Origin: Oscillospiraceae bacterium
Lineage (GTDB): Bacteria; Bacillota_A; Clostridia; Oscillospirales; Oscillospiraceae
Direction of reading: 5' to 3'
Length of the DNA: 15,405 bases
Assembly (NCBI GenBank): GCA_902789835.1
Contig: CADAPN010000041.1
Coordinates: forward strand, 1 to 15,405
Below the pieces are notes generated by a model. The model searched no databases, was not told the origin of the DNA, and was given only the letters and a program-made list of their open reading frames with translations. The translations under genes and the position numbers were made by a program. Below are positions 1 to 7,201 of the stretch, in pieces; the stretch's first letter is position 1; each line of letters starts with the position of its first letter.

Positions 1-225
1 ACCGGTGTCGGCGGCGGCATTCTGAGAGATGTCCTTGCAGGCAACACACCCTATGTTTTTGTGAAGCACTTTTATGCATGTGCCTCCCTGATCGGTGCCG
101 TCGTCTGCGCCGTCTGCTGGTCATGGTTAGGCTCCCTGCCATCCATGCTCATCGGCGCCGGCTTGAACATGGTTCTAAGGAACATGGCCGTTCACTATCG
201 GTGGAGTCTGCCGAAGATCGAATAG
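1..225 (+). CDS. TRIC/YicG-type (UPF0126) membrane protein, C-terminal part
   Basis: The reading frame is open from base 1 and ends at TAG 223-225, so only the last 74 residues are present. It starts TGVGGGILRDVLAGNTPYVF, which matches the second-repeat glycine motif (GxGGGxxRDxLxxxxP) of the YicG/UPF0126 family, homologous to trimeric intracellular cation channels. Two hydrophobic stretches follow (around residues 26-42 and 46-62), ending in a short basic tail. The known family is an inner-membrane, probably cation-conducting, protein; its physiological role in bacteria is poorly defined. No clear terminator follows. The next gene downstream is a pseudogene on the same strand, so a former operon is possible. 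The family call is secure; the substrate is not. Confidence 0.85.
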   Translation, partial: TGVGGGILRDVLAGNTPYVFVKHFYACASLIGAVVCAVCWSWLGSLPSMLIGAGLNMVLRNMAVHYRWSLPKIE

Positions 226-405
226 AACTCTGTGCTCTCGGGCAAAGGCTTTCATAAGCGCGAAATTCATGTACGGAAAAAAAGAGTTTCATGAAACTGC
301 CCTGTTTTGACCGCAAAAAACTTCTTGCAGCTGCGGTCTTCGGGATGTACAACAGGAAAGACTATTAAAAAACAGGTGACCGCTTTGCCTGTCACAACTC
401 ATGGA

Positions 406-604
406 ATGAGGTTATTTTATGGCAAAAAAGCGTATCTCAAAAACCTGATCTTTGCCTTCGCAATCGTCTGGATCGTCGTATACGGCTATAACAGGATTCA
501 CATGAACGCCCACTTTCTGACGGATGTATGCTTCGGCGTCCTCATCAGCCCTCACTTATAAGCTCGTCTTCTCCATATTTGCGAAAGGCGGTCAGGACTC
601 ATAA
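406..604 (+). pseudogene. PAP2-family phosphatase remnant, 5'-truncated and frameshifted
   Basis: The frame from ATG 406 reads a hydrophobic helix and then NRIHMNAHFLTDVCFGVLIS. This is the C-terminal PAP2 (phosphatidic acid phosphatase type 2) signature, SR...aHfltDVl.G. After codon 548 the frame runs into a premature TAA. Removing one C from the CCC at 549-551 restores SLTYKLVFSIFAKGGQDS and a stop at 602-604, the expected end of such a protein. The SGHT and KxxxxxxRP active-site motifs, which lie further upstream in the family, are not found between 226 and 405. The gene has therefore lost both its 5' half and its 3' frame. An intact homologue would be a membrane lipid or undecaprenyl-pyrophosphate phosphatase. 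A sequencing error could explain the frameshift but not the missing front half. Confidence 0.7.
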
Positions 605-625
605 AGTCCCCACTTTCGTTTTCCC

Positions 626-682
626 GCTCTCCCCTAAAGCCCTTCAAATCCTGATGGGAGCTTCTTGGGGAGAGCTGTTTTT
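626..682 (+). terminator. Rho-independent terminator after the PAP2 remnant
   Basis: A perfect 9-bp stem GCTCTCCCC (626-634) / GGGGAGAGC (667-675) is followed by TGTTTTTATT. The inner loop folds further (AAGCCC with GGGAGCTT). It lies 22 bases after the restored PAP2 stop, so it is probably the original terminator of that gene. Confidence 0.8.
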
Positions 683-703
683 ATTCTCAAGGTATGATAT
701 TAT

Positions 704-737
704 TAAAAAAACACCGGCATGGCCAGTGGTTTTTTTG
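704..737 (-). terminator. Terminator of the radical SAM remnant (bidirectional)
   Basis: An A-tract (704-711), a short GC stem around CCGGC/GCCAGTGG (712-729) and a T-tract (730-736) give a hairpin with one bulge and one G-T pair. Both flanks carry the U-run needed for termination. It lies 40 bases past the stop of the minus-strand radical SAM remnant and also backs up the plus-strand terminator just before it. Confidence 0.7.
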
Positions 738-776
738 ATAATCCTCCTGCAAGATGTATGCAGCTGTCTCCCCTTC

Positions 777-1364
777 TTAAAGTGTCCTCTTGTTCTGACG
801 GATTGTGGCCATCCGGTCCATATCTCCATGCCGGATCGTATTGTCAAGAGCGGCAACAATCTTTTCTTTTCGGCTAAGGAAGTTTGGCCCGGTCAGATTT
901 GCTGCGACCGTATGGTGTGTGATGAAAGAACAGTCACAGTTCAGGTTCTCAACGAAGAGCTTCAGTTCTTCCAGCATTTCTTTCTCTGTGAGAGGATCAA
1001 ACTCACCACGCTGTGCTTCCTCCAGCAGCGGTGTCCCCGGGAACAGCGTCAGCCCCCCTGTCCCGACCAGCATCGGCCTGCACTGACTGAAGATCTTCGC
1101 TGAGTTGAGCGCATGTTCACGACTGTGAGATCTGCCCGTGACTCCGTTGAGGAAGGTCATCCAGTAGTCAATCCCGGCCTCCTCCAGTTTGTGGCACTGT
1201 TCAAGGATGATGTTCAACTCCATGCCTGAGAACCTGCGCAGAATACTCTTTTGAATGCCCTCCCTTCCGGGCTGTCGTTCCATTTGAGTCTTCAGCAGTA
1301 AAATCTCTTTTGTCAGGTCGCAGGAAAAAAGCTTTCTTGTGCTCCATGGCAGGATATGATACAA
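777..1364 (-). pseudogene. Radical SAM protein remnant, C-terminal part only
   Basis: The open frame codes for 195 residues. From about 1245 downward it reads as the C-terminal half of a COG1032/Elp3-like radical SAM enzyme: SILRRFSGMELNIILEQC, then YWMTFLNGVTGRSHSREHA, then LVGTGGLTLFPGTPLLEEA, then SFITHHTVAANLTGPNFLSR, ending RQNKRTL. These correspond to the late TIM-barrel strands and C-terminal extension of the family. The CxxxCxxC cluster motif and the first barrel strands are absent; sequence above about 1260 does not resemble the family. The ATG at 1364 has no convincing ribosome site, and the promoter of the divergent thiaminase-like gene sits on top of it. I infer an inactive relic left after loss of the 5' half. 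The exact substrate class is not recognisable. Confidence 0.7.
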
Positions 1365-1365
1365 T
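1337..1365 (+). promoter_or_regulatory. Sigma-A promoter of the thiaminase-like gene
   Basis: TTGTGC (1337-1342), a 17-bp spacer and TACAAT (1360-1365), preceded by TGA (extended -10). The predicted start is near 1372, giving a leader of about 50 bases. The ribosome site GGAG (1413-1416) is well placed for ATG 1424. The promoter lies inside the truncated end of the radical SAM remnant. Confidence 0.7.
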
Positions 1366-1423
1366 CATCCCGGTAAACCGACCTTTGGAATATGAGCCAT
1401 CATGCGGTGATTGGAGATGAGCG

Positions 1424-2419
1424 ATGAAAGACAATACCCCTGTCATAATTTACTACTACTATGATTTCACCGATACCGCTCACTTCTGCCGTCGGCTGGA
1501 ACAGCGCTTCCGGGAAACAGGACATGAACGCCCTCTTGAATTTATCAACTGGAACTGCTACAAACAGCAGCCCGGCATGGACGGAGATATTTACATATAC
1601 GATGCCGTCGCCCTGACTGCGCTGGTCGACAAAGGCTATCTCCACCAGCTTCCTGAGGTCATTGACACCTCGGATATGTTCAGCTGGACCATCGACAAAA
1701 GCAAGGTCAGGAGAAAAACCTACGGTGTCCCTCTGATGATCTGCGTCAATGCGCTGATCTGCAGAAAGAAAGACGACTATAACATAAAAAACATCTTTGA
1801 TCTCCACGAGAGAACAGCCATACCGCTCAAAACGATGCTCATGTACTACTATATACAGGCCTTCTGCAATTATCAGAACGATTCGGTACACAGAGCCTTC
1901 GAACACATCGCAGAACTGATGGGCGGCAGAGAATATCTGGCCGAATCCTCTCTGGAGGAATATGACGGAGTAAGCCTTTTCCGTTCGGAAGAATGCAGAT
2001 ATTTTCTGGGTTTTACCGAGAGCCTTCGCTTGTTTGAGCCGGACGATTATGTTGTGAGATTTGCGAACTTCTCGGAGAACGAGGAAGACCAGATGCCCCT
2101 GTTCATGGTGGATTATGCTTCTTTAGGCAACAATGCGAGGGAAGAAAAGCTGCTGGATTGCCTGGATCTGCTGGAGATCATGACAGATAAGGAATTCATC
2201 TTTGAACTTTGCCTGCAGGATGGCAGACTGCAGTATATGCTTCCGTCATGCATGAGCGTATATGGACGGCTGGCTGAGATCGATCCCATCTATGATCAGC
2301 TCTATCAGCAGCTGCTGCCTGAGGAGAACGGAGTATTCCGATATGGGAAGTCTTTCTACGAAGATTTTTACAACAAGAGTGATAAGCTCCTGGAATCATT
2401 GATGATGGATCATGAATGA
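1424..2419 (+). CDS. Thiaminase I-like protein (periplasmic-binding fold), no signal peptide
   Basis: 331 residues, close in length to mature bacterial thiaminase I (thiamine pyridinylase, EC 2.5.1.2), which cleaves thiamine by exchanging its thiazole for a nucleophile. The whole chain follows that family: FINWNCYKQQP (41-50), DIYIYDAVALTALVDKGYL (55-73), GVPLMICVNALICRK (101-115), RYFLGFTESLRLF (192-204), MPLFMVDYASLG (224-235) and LQYMLPSCMSVYG (269-281). Cys107 matches the catalytic cysteine of the CTN motif, Glu199 the general base in the S-E-S motif, and Asp60 and Asp230 match substrate-pocket aspartates. These assignments are from memory of the Paenibacillus enzyme. The chain begins MKDNTPVIIYYYYDF, directly at the first beta strand; an in-frame stop at 1418-1420 rules out a longer start carrying a secretion signal. 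The protein should therefore be cytoplasmic, unlike the secreted enzymes. It has its own promoter and terminator and no thiamine gene nearby. It could also be a diverged thiamine- or pyrimidine-binding protein. Confidence 0.7.
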   Translation: MKDNTPVIIYYYYDFTDTAHFCRRLEQRFRETGHERPLEFINWNCYKQQPGMDGDIYIYDAVALTALVDKGYLHQLPEVIDTSDMFSWTIDKSKVRRKTYGVPLMICVNALICRKKDDYNIKNIFDLHERTAIPLKTMLMYYYIQAFCNYQNDSVHRAFEHIAELMGGREYLAESSLEEYDGVSLFRSEECRYFLGFTESLRLFEPDDYVVRFANFSENEEDQMPLFMVDYASLGNNAREEKLLDCLDLLEIMTDKEFIFELCLQDGRLQYMLPSCMSVYGRLAEIDPIYDQLYQQLLPEENGVFRYGKSFYEDFYNKSDKLLESLMMDHE

Positions 2420-2536
2420 CAGATTTTGTCCTCCCCTTCTTATGTGAGAGGCAATGAGTTTTATTCCATTGAAAATGAAAAGCAGGTACGCCTGAAAGGA
2501 GCGCCGGATGCTTCATTGATGTGCAGAAAAGAAACT

Positions 2537-2585
2537 GAGAGCCCAGAAAGCCCCAATTTACGGGCCTTCTGAGCTCTCGCTTTTT
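2537..2585. terminator. Bidirectional terminator between convergent genes
   Basis: A 17-bp stem (2537-2553 with 2562-2578, two G-T pairs) has an 8-base loop and is followed by GCTTTTT on the plus strand. On the minus strand the stem is followed by an interrupted T-run (AGTTTCTTTT). It lies 118 bases after the thiaminase-like stop and 19 bases after the phytase-like stop, so both genes probably end here. Confidence 0.85.
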
Positions 2586-2603
2586 GCCAAAGATTTGATA
2601 CTT

Positions 2604-3614
2604 CTATGCTGCCGGAAGCTGTGCTTCCTGTTCTTTCAGCCACACACTCCAGGGCACATCATAGTTGCTTTCACGGTTCTGCTGAACGTATTCATAAAAC
2701 AGCGGCGTCATCCTGACTTTTTCCTCATAGAGCGGCACCTTATAGCTGTCAGAATCCTCCGTGTAAAGAACATATCCGCTTCCTGTCATCGCCTGGCGGA
2801 CAGCAATGTCCTGCATCGGCACATCCGGATTCATCATCATATCGTAAATCATCATCAAGACACCTGTGCGTCCTCTGCCGCCCAGGCAGTGGAAATGCAG
2901 CCAGGACTGATCCGGGTCAATGCTTTTTAAGAAAGAAACAAAGGTGTCAATCGTTTCGGCCGTGGGCCAGCTGTGATCCCGGATCGGCAGCCTGATGTAT
3001 TCAAATCCCTCGCTCTCAACCAGTTCCTTTTCCGTCATGACGCTTTCCACGCTGATAAGCATCGGAGGCTCAATCGGAGTCTCGCCTTTTCTGGCGTAAG
3101 CCTCTATCGTACTGCCGATCATTGCCCCTAAGCGCTCTGATTCGTCAGCTTCAACCTCCTCAAGGGTCATTCCCTCGTTCGCCCAGTTGTGAGTGCCATA
3201 CCACGAGAGAGGGATTCCCTCGTTCACAAGACCATGGCTTTCCTGCCGCAGATCAAAGACATAGACAGTTCTGTCTCCGGCGCATTCCCGAAGAGAAGAG
3301 GCAAGCTCTCTGAACTGCGGTACCGAGAACTGCGCGCTGCCTGAGATGCACAGGGTATCCATCCCCTCTTCCGAAGGCATAAAGTCCGGGTCGACGCCGG
3401 ATTCCGCGTCCATTTCCTGAAGCTCATACAGCTGTCCCGCAATCAGTCTCACATTGCTCAGTTCACCCTTCCAGTAATCCGGATTATCCCTGTCTATCCG
3501 GATGAACGGCAAGGTGGTTTCGCCACAGGCAACACACGGCATCGAAAGCAGCAGTGACACCATAAGGCATACAATTGCAGACCGAATCAGCCAGTTCCTT
3601 CTGTTCTTCAGCAT
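2604..3614 (-). CDS. Exported cysteine phytase-like phosphatase (PTP-like inositol phosphatase)
   Basis: 336 residues from ATG 3614, chosen because TAGGAGG sits 7 bases upstream and the first 30 residues form a signal peptide (basic LKNRRN, hydrophobic core to about 29, then CVACGE). The body follows Selenomonas-type cysteine phytases: EGMDTLCISGSAQFS (83-97), VYVFDLRQESHGLVNEGIPLSW (117-138), GTHNWANEG (140-148), SVMTEKELVESEGFEYIRLP (191-210), RDHSWPTAETID (212-223) and a C-terminal PWSVWLKE. The P-loop is HCLGGRGRTG (242-251), with nucleophile Cys243, Arg249 and probable general acid Asp213. It would remove phosphates from inositol phosphates or related substrates outside the membrane. In the phytases I know the P-loop reads HCEAGVGRT; here the E, A and V positions are L, G and R, so specificity may differ. 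The Cys pair near the cleavage site is not a standard lipobox. Stop is TAG 2604-2606. Confidence 0.85.
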   Translation of the reverse strand: MLKNRRNWLIRSAIVCLMVSLLLSMPCVACGETTLPFIRIDRDNPDYWKGELSNVRLIAGQLYELQEMDAESGVDPDFMPSEEGMDTLCISGSAQFSVPQFRELASSLRECAGDRTVYVFDLRQESHGLVNEGIPLSWYGTHNWANEGMTLEEVEADESERLGAMIGSTIEAYARKGETPIEPPMLISVESVMTEKELVESEGFEYIRLPIRDHSWPTAETIDTFVSFLKSIDPDQSWLHFHCLGGRGRTGVLMMIYDMMMNPDVPMQDIAVRQAMTGSGYVLYTEDSDSYKVPLYEEKVRMTPLFYEYVQQNRESNYDVPWSVWLKEQEAQLPAA

Positions 3615-3747
3615 GGGGGTTCCTCCTAACCTTTTCAGGAACCGGGTCGGCTGTTTCGGCAGAGCAGACATTCCTGCCTGTTTCTGCTTTGCATTCCGAC
3701 GGTTCTTCCTTTTCAAAGTTTATACATATTACCATATAACGCTTTTT

Positions 3748-3776
3748 ATTATACAGTTTTTCTTCCGACAATACAA
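3748..3776 (-). promoter_or_regulatory. Promoter of the phytase-like gene, with a ~125-base leader
   Basis: On the minus strand: TTGTAT (3776-3771), 17-bp spacer, TATAAT (3753-3748). The predicted start is near 3741, leaving about 127 bases before the ATG. The leader can form a hairpin between GCAGA-rich and TCTGC-rich segments (about 3660-3690), but I recognise no riboswitch class. The rest of the 370-base gap 3615-3984 holds only this leader, this promoter and the antitoxin terminator. Confidence 0.7.
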
Positions 3777-3883
3777 TCTTCTGTGCTCCTCTTTCAGCCG
3801 CCAGAAAGGCATCTCCTCCTCATCCTGCATTCTTTTTCTTTACAGACCGCTGAATTTATAAAACACGGAACGAGACAGCAAAT

Positions 3884-3904
3884 GAAAAAAAGCGGCGGCC
3901 CGCT
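3884..3904 (-). terminator. Terminator after the RelB/DinJ-like gene
   Basis: Minus strand AGCGG (3904-3900), loop, CCGCT (3895-3891), then seven T (3890-3884). The stem is short but GC-rich, and the T-run is clean. It lies 80 bases past the antitoxin stop; no toxin gene fits in between. Confidence 0.65.
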
Positions 3905-3984
3905 GTGGGGATTCTCTGAAGACACAAGCAATCCTGGTCTGCCGCTGTACTATGTCAATGGTTTTAGCACAGGCAAGACAAAAG

Positions 3985-4293
3985 CTACAGGCTCTTCATC
4001 TCTGCTTCAACCGCATCAGCGGAAATAACACGGCCGGCAGCAATATCGTCCATTCCTTTTTGCAGTTCCACATTGAACTGTTCCTTCGTCATGCTGTCGA
4101 TCACTGCGGGTACAGAGGCAGGAAGCTTCATTTCAAAGGGAATTCCGCGCTGCATAACGATCTGTTTTAAAAACATGCCGATTGCATTGGACATGGGGAT
4201 GCCAAGCTGATTCAGGATCGCTTCCGCCTGTTCTTTTGTTTCAGGATCAACACGAGTGAAGACATTTGCTGTCCTTGTTGCTGCTCTTGCCAA
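3985..4293 (-). CDS. RelB/DinJ-family antitoxin, orphan
   Basis: 102 residues. The N-terminus (ANVFTRVDPETKEQAEAIL, residues 9-27, then NQLGIPMSNAIGMFLKQI) is the ribbon-helix-helix DNA-binding and dimerisation part of RelB/DinJ antitoxins. Residues 50-102 (GIPFEMKLP, then a helix with ELQKGMDDIAAGR) are the toxin-wrapping C-terminal half. The start is TTG at 4293: GAGG lies 8 bases upstream, and the nearby ATG at 4300 is in another frame. In complete modules a RelE/YafQ-type toxin follows directly; here only 80 bases separate the stop from a terminator, so the toxin is missing. It follows the RHH gene at 4360 on the same strand with a long hairpin between them, and may share its transcript. 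It could act as a free-standing repressor or as an anti-addiction antitoxin against a toxin elsewhere. Confidence 0.85.
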   Translation of the reverse strand: MARAATRTANVFTRVDPETKEQAEAILNQLGIPMSNAIGMFLKQIVMQRGIPFEMKLPASVPAVIDSMTKEQFNVELQKGMDDIAAGRVISADAVEAEMKSL

Positions 4294-4322
4294 GAGACAT
4301 ACCTCGCTTTCAGATTTCTGAG

Positions 4323-4359
4323 TATACCCCGCAATTCTTCGTGAACTGCGGGGTGTATA
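4323..4359 (-). other. Long intergenic hairpin between RHH and DinJ genes
   Basis: TATACCCCGCAATTC (4323-4337) pairs with GAACTGCGGGGTGTATA (4343-4359), with one bulge and one G-T pair, around a 5-base loop. On the minus strand no T-run follows, so it is not a standard terminator in that direction. It starts right at the RHH stop codon. It may be an mRNA-stabilising or partial-attenuation element, or an operator for one of the two RHH-fold proteins beside it. Confidence 0.5.
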
Positions 4360-4524
4360 TTATTTGTTTTCTTCGTGCTCCCTGTCTAAATGTGCCTTAA
4401 TAATTCTTTCAATAGCCGTTGTCAGAGTCTGCCCTTTCTCGTCAGCGTAAGCCCGAAGGCCTTCCATAATAGAGCGGTCCAAGTACAAGCTGATCTTCTC
4501 GCCGTCTTTCTTTGCTCTGGCCAT
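4360..4524 (-). CDS. Small ribbon-helix-helix (CopG/Arc-like) protein
   Basis: 54 residues: MARAKKDGEKISLYLDRSI (1-19), then the helix MEGLRAYADEKGQT and the helix TAIERIIKAHLDREH. A basic tail, a beta strand of alternating residues (KISLYL) and two helices with a glycine turn are the RHH fold. The stop TAA is at 4360-4362. The ATG (4524-4522) lies one base after the TGA (4528-4526) of the restriction-modification gene, so translation is almost certainly coupled and the two are one operon. Possible roles are autoregulation of the restriction-modification operon, in the manner of a controller protein, or an antitoxin half without toxin. Only the fold can be supported from the sequence. Confidence 0.75.
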   Translation of the reverse strand: MARAKKDGEKISLYLDRSIMEGLRAYADEKGQTLTTAIERIIKAHLDREHEENK

Positions 4525-4525
4525 G

Positions 4526-7201
4526 TCAGTTGCCCTCCTTTGCAGTAAGTTCCTGATACATTTTCATCAGGGCAGCCACACAGTCGCTTTCAGTGAAGTT
4601 CTTGACCGGGAACCCGTAGGCCGCCATAACCGCCTTATCGTTTGCTTGGTGGGCCTTGCGAAGCTCAGGCGGCATGGTCAACTCGTCATAGAGATCTGCC
4701 AGACTTGCATCAGGATAGAGTGCGCGGGCGTCCAAAATGGCCTGCGCCGTCTGCTCGATCGTAGCCTTCTGCTCATCAGTGGGATTCGGCCAAGGGAAGT
4801 TGTTGTAGACAACATCCTTAGAATAACGGTAATCGCTCTTAATGCGTCCGCATACAGCCCGAACCCATGCCATATGAACATTAGAGGTAAGAATTCCAAA
4901 GTCATACCGCGAAGCATAAGGAATACACATGGCAGCATCAGTTAAAATCATTTCTTTTCCGATAAAGCCAAGCGGAATGTATTTTCTCGATTCGGATGAA
5001 TGCCGTGGAACAACAATGGCCGTATCCGGATTTTTTGTCTCTCTAAATAGCGAAGGAGTAAGAGCAAGTTTTTGCCTATCTTCTGCCCCGTTCAAGCGAT
5101 CCTCTTTGCACATTTCTATCCTTCTGAGCACTTCTGGCATTTTTCTTATTTCCGCCGGGGACACGCCAACAAGCCAAAGGCACCAACGCTTTTTGTTGTT
5201 AATGAATTCAGTTGCACCGCTCAACCGTTTAAGGTATTTGACTGCCAGAGGATCTTTTTTGATGAAGTCGTCATACTCGTCTTCTTCAATAATCAAGTGT
5301 CCTCCATCTGCGGGGCGATTTCCAGACGTCATTTCCAAAACCTTACAAATTGGTTTGGTTCTACTTTCAACAAAAACATCTGGAGCATCGATCAAGTATG
5401 CATTGATATTTGAAGATTCTTTGAAGAGGCCATTATCAAACAAGACTTTTATTTTATTCCTCTTCGTGCTGCTAAATCCAACAATTACACAATGCACATG
5501 AGCTTTGATGCTTGCTTCGCTATCCCAACGGAAAGTACGGTACGCGAAATCGATGTGAATACCAAAACGATTATATAAAGGCTTCCATACACTGGCAACC
5601 TGTTCTCCTTGAGTGATGCTGTTGGTAGAAACAAGTGCCGTGAATATATCCGTTCCCTGCATCAATTGTGCTGCTTTCCAATACCAACCGGAAACATAGT
5701 CGATTTTTCCAGCAGTTTTGTACGGACGCCCCTTTTCGTCCACATACAGAGAAAGAATGTCCTCTTTCTGCGCTTTGCTTTGCAAGCCGTATCCAACAAA
5801 CGGCGGATTTCCCATGATGTAGTTCAGCCTGCCCTTATCCACCACGCTCTCCCAGTCGATGCGCAGGGCATTACCCTCAACGATATTCGCGTTGGTCTTC
5901 AGCGGCAGGAAATCCAGATCCATAACAAGGATCTTGCTGGTCTCCTTCATCATCTGGCTCTCTGCGATCCAAAGGGCAGTCTTGGCGACGGTGACAGCGA
6001 AATCATTGATCTCAATGCCGTGGAACTGGGAAATGCTGACCAGGATCGGTTCCGTGACGGCATCCATACTGATCTGTCCACGGTGCAGCTCGGAGATAAC
6101 AGCATTCTCAAGACGGCGCAGGCTCAGATAGCTCTCAGTTAAAAAGTTGCCGCTGCCGGCGGCAGGATCCAGGAATTCCAAAGAGGCCAGTTTCTTCTGA
6201 TAGGCAAGAAGCTTCTTTTCTTTTTCTTTCCAGACCGAGACACTCTTGATTTCTTCAAGTTCTTTTTTGAGATCATTCAGGAACAGCGGATCGATGACCT
6301 TGTGGATGTTCTCAATGCTGGTGTAGTGCATGCCGCCGCTGCGGCGAGTCTCCGGATTCAAGGTGCTCTCAAACACGGCGCCGAAGATGGTCGGACTGAT
6401 TTCAGACCAGTCGAAATCAGCAGAGGCACGCTGGAGCAGCAGTGTTTTCAGTTCATCGTTGAACGGAGGGATGATGACGGTCTCGTCGGCAAACAGGCCG
6501 CCGTTGACATAGGGAAAGGCTGCAAGCATCGGATCATCGTCTGCCAGATAGGGATCACGCTCCTCGGGCTTCTGGTTCAAAACCTTGAAAAGCTGTGTCA
6601 GTGCCTTACGGAGCTGATTTGCGGAAAACTGCTTCAGGTAGTCATGGAACATCAGGTGCTTCCCGAAGATACCGGCATCCTCCGCATACAGGCAGAACAC
6701 CAGACGCACACAGAGTTTGTTCAGGTGCTTGAGCGTCTCCGGATCATCCGGATTCTTATACTGCTTCAACAGGCCATCGTAGAGAAGCCCAACCACTTCG
6801 CCGGCCTTGATGGAGATCTCCATCTCACGCTGCAGATGTACGCTTCCCTTATCCACAAGGAAGGACAGACGGTAGTATTCCTTCTCCAAATCTACCAACT
6901 TGATCTTCTCCGGCTCGCCGCGCGGGTTTTCCATATCATAGACATAGAACTCCTGGAAGTTGCAGGTAATAATCCAACGGGGGCGCTCTGAATACGGCAG
7001 CTCGGCCGAGTAGCGCTTGGCCTGCTGGAAAGGAGTCAGAAGAGACCCATCGGACTGCTTGATCGCTTTGTTCAGATCCTTTCCGGCGCCCTTCTGCTCG
7101 ATCATGACATGGGTCTCGGAAATGAATCCGTCAATAAAGCCGGTTGAGGTATCCAATTTGACCTGATCCTCGAACTTGATATATTTCTCGGGTTCGGCCA
7201 C
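4526..7201 (-). CDS. MmeI-like (type IIL) fused DNA methyltransferase/endonuclease, main frame
   Basis: The longest uninterrupted frame is 891 codons from GTG 7201. Domains in order: nuclease part with FIDGFISETHVMIEQKG (22-38), giving D24-x10-E35-x-K37 of the PD-(D/E)xK type; a helical spacer (about 110-330); an adenine-methyltransferase core with SAM motif I DPAAGSGNFL (345-354) and catalytic motif IV NPPFVG (465-470); a target-recognition region (about 640-790); and a C-terminal helical part. This order is that of MmeI/type IIL enzymes, which methylate one strand of a non-palindromic site and cut at a distance with the same polypeptide. The first 40 residues expected for the family are encoded just upstream in another frame (7202-7320), separated by a one-base frameshift. 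The GTG has no ribosome site of its own. The nuclease triad and both methylation motifs are intact, so a restored reading frame should be active; whether the split form works is open. The RHH gene follows after one base. Confidence 0.85.
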   Translation of the reverse strand: MAEPEKYIKFEDQVKLDTSTGFIDGFISETHVMIEQKGAGKDLNKAIKQSDGSLLTPFQQAKRYSAELPYSERPRWIITCNFQEFYVYDMENPRGEPEKIKLVDLEKEYYRLSFLVDKGSVHLQREMEISIKAGEVVGLLYDGLLKQYKNPDDPETLKHLNKLCVRLVFCLYAEDAGIFGKHLMFHDYLKQFSANQLRKALTQLFKVLNQKPEERDPYLADDDPMLAAFPYVNGGLFADETVIIPPFNDELKTLLLQRASADFDWSEISPTIFGAVFESTLNPETRRSGGMHYTSIENIHKVIDPLFLNDLKKELEEIKSVSVWKEKEKKLLAYQKKLASLEFLDPAAGSGNFLTESYLSLRRLENAVISELHRGQISMDAVTEPILVSISQFHGIEINDFAVTVAKTALWIAESQMMKETSKILVMDLDFLPLKTNANIVEGNALRIDWESVVDKGRLNYIMGNPPFVGYGLQSKAQKEDILSLYVDEKGRPYKTAGKIDYVSGWYWKAAQLMQGTDIFTALVSTNSITQGEQVASVWKPLYNRFGIHIDFAYRTFRWDSEASIKAHVHCVIVGFSSTKRNKIKVLFDNGLFKESSNINAYLIDAPDVFVESRTKPICKVLEMTSGNRPADGGHLIIEEDEYDDFIKKDPLAVKYLKRLSGATEFINNKKRWCLWLVGVSPAEIRKMPEVLRRIEMCKEDRLNGAEDRQKLALTPSLFRETKNPDTAIVVPRHSSESRKYIPLGFIGKEMILTDAAMCIPYASRYDFGILTSNVHMAWVRAVCGRIKSDYRYSKDVVYNNFPWPNPTDEQKATIEQTAQAILDARALYPDASLADLYDELTMPPELRKAHQANDKAVMAAYGFPVKNFTESDCVAALMKMYQELTAKEGN

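Noticed and set aside
286..297. 12-bp palindrome GTTTCATGAAAC
   Set aside because: Too short and not associated with any promoter; likely chance in a decaying region.
1337..1364. ATG 1364 as the true start of a functional radical SAM gene
   Set aside because: The CxxxCxxC motif and first half of the barrel are missing, there is no ribosome site, and a divergent promoter occupies the spot.
3615..3716. N-terminal extension of the phytase-like protein up to 3716
   Set aside because: The signal peptide and a TAGGAGG site place the start at 3614; the extension is basic, featureless leader sequence.
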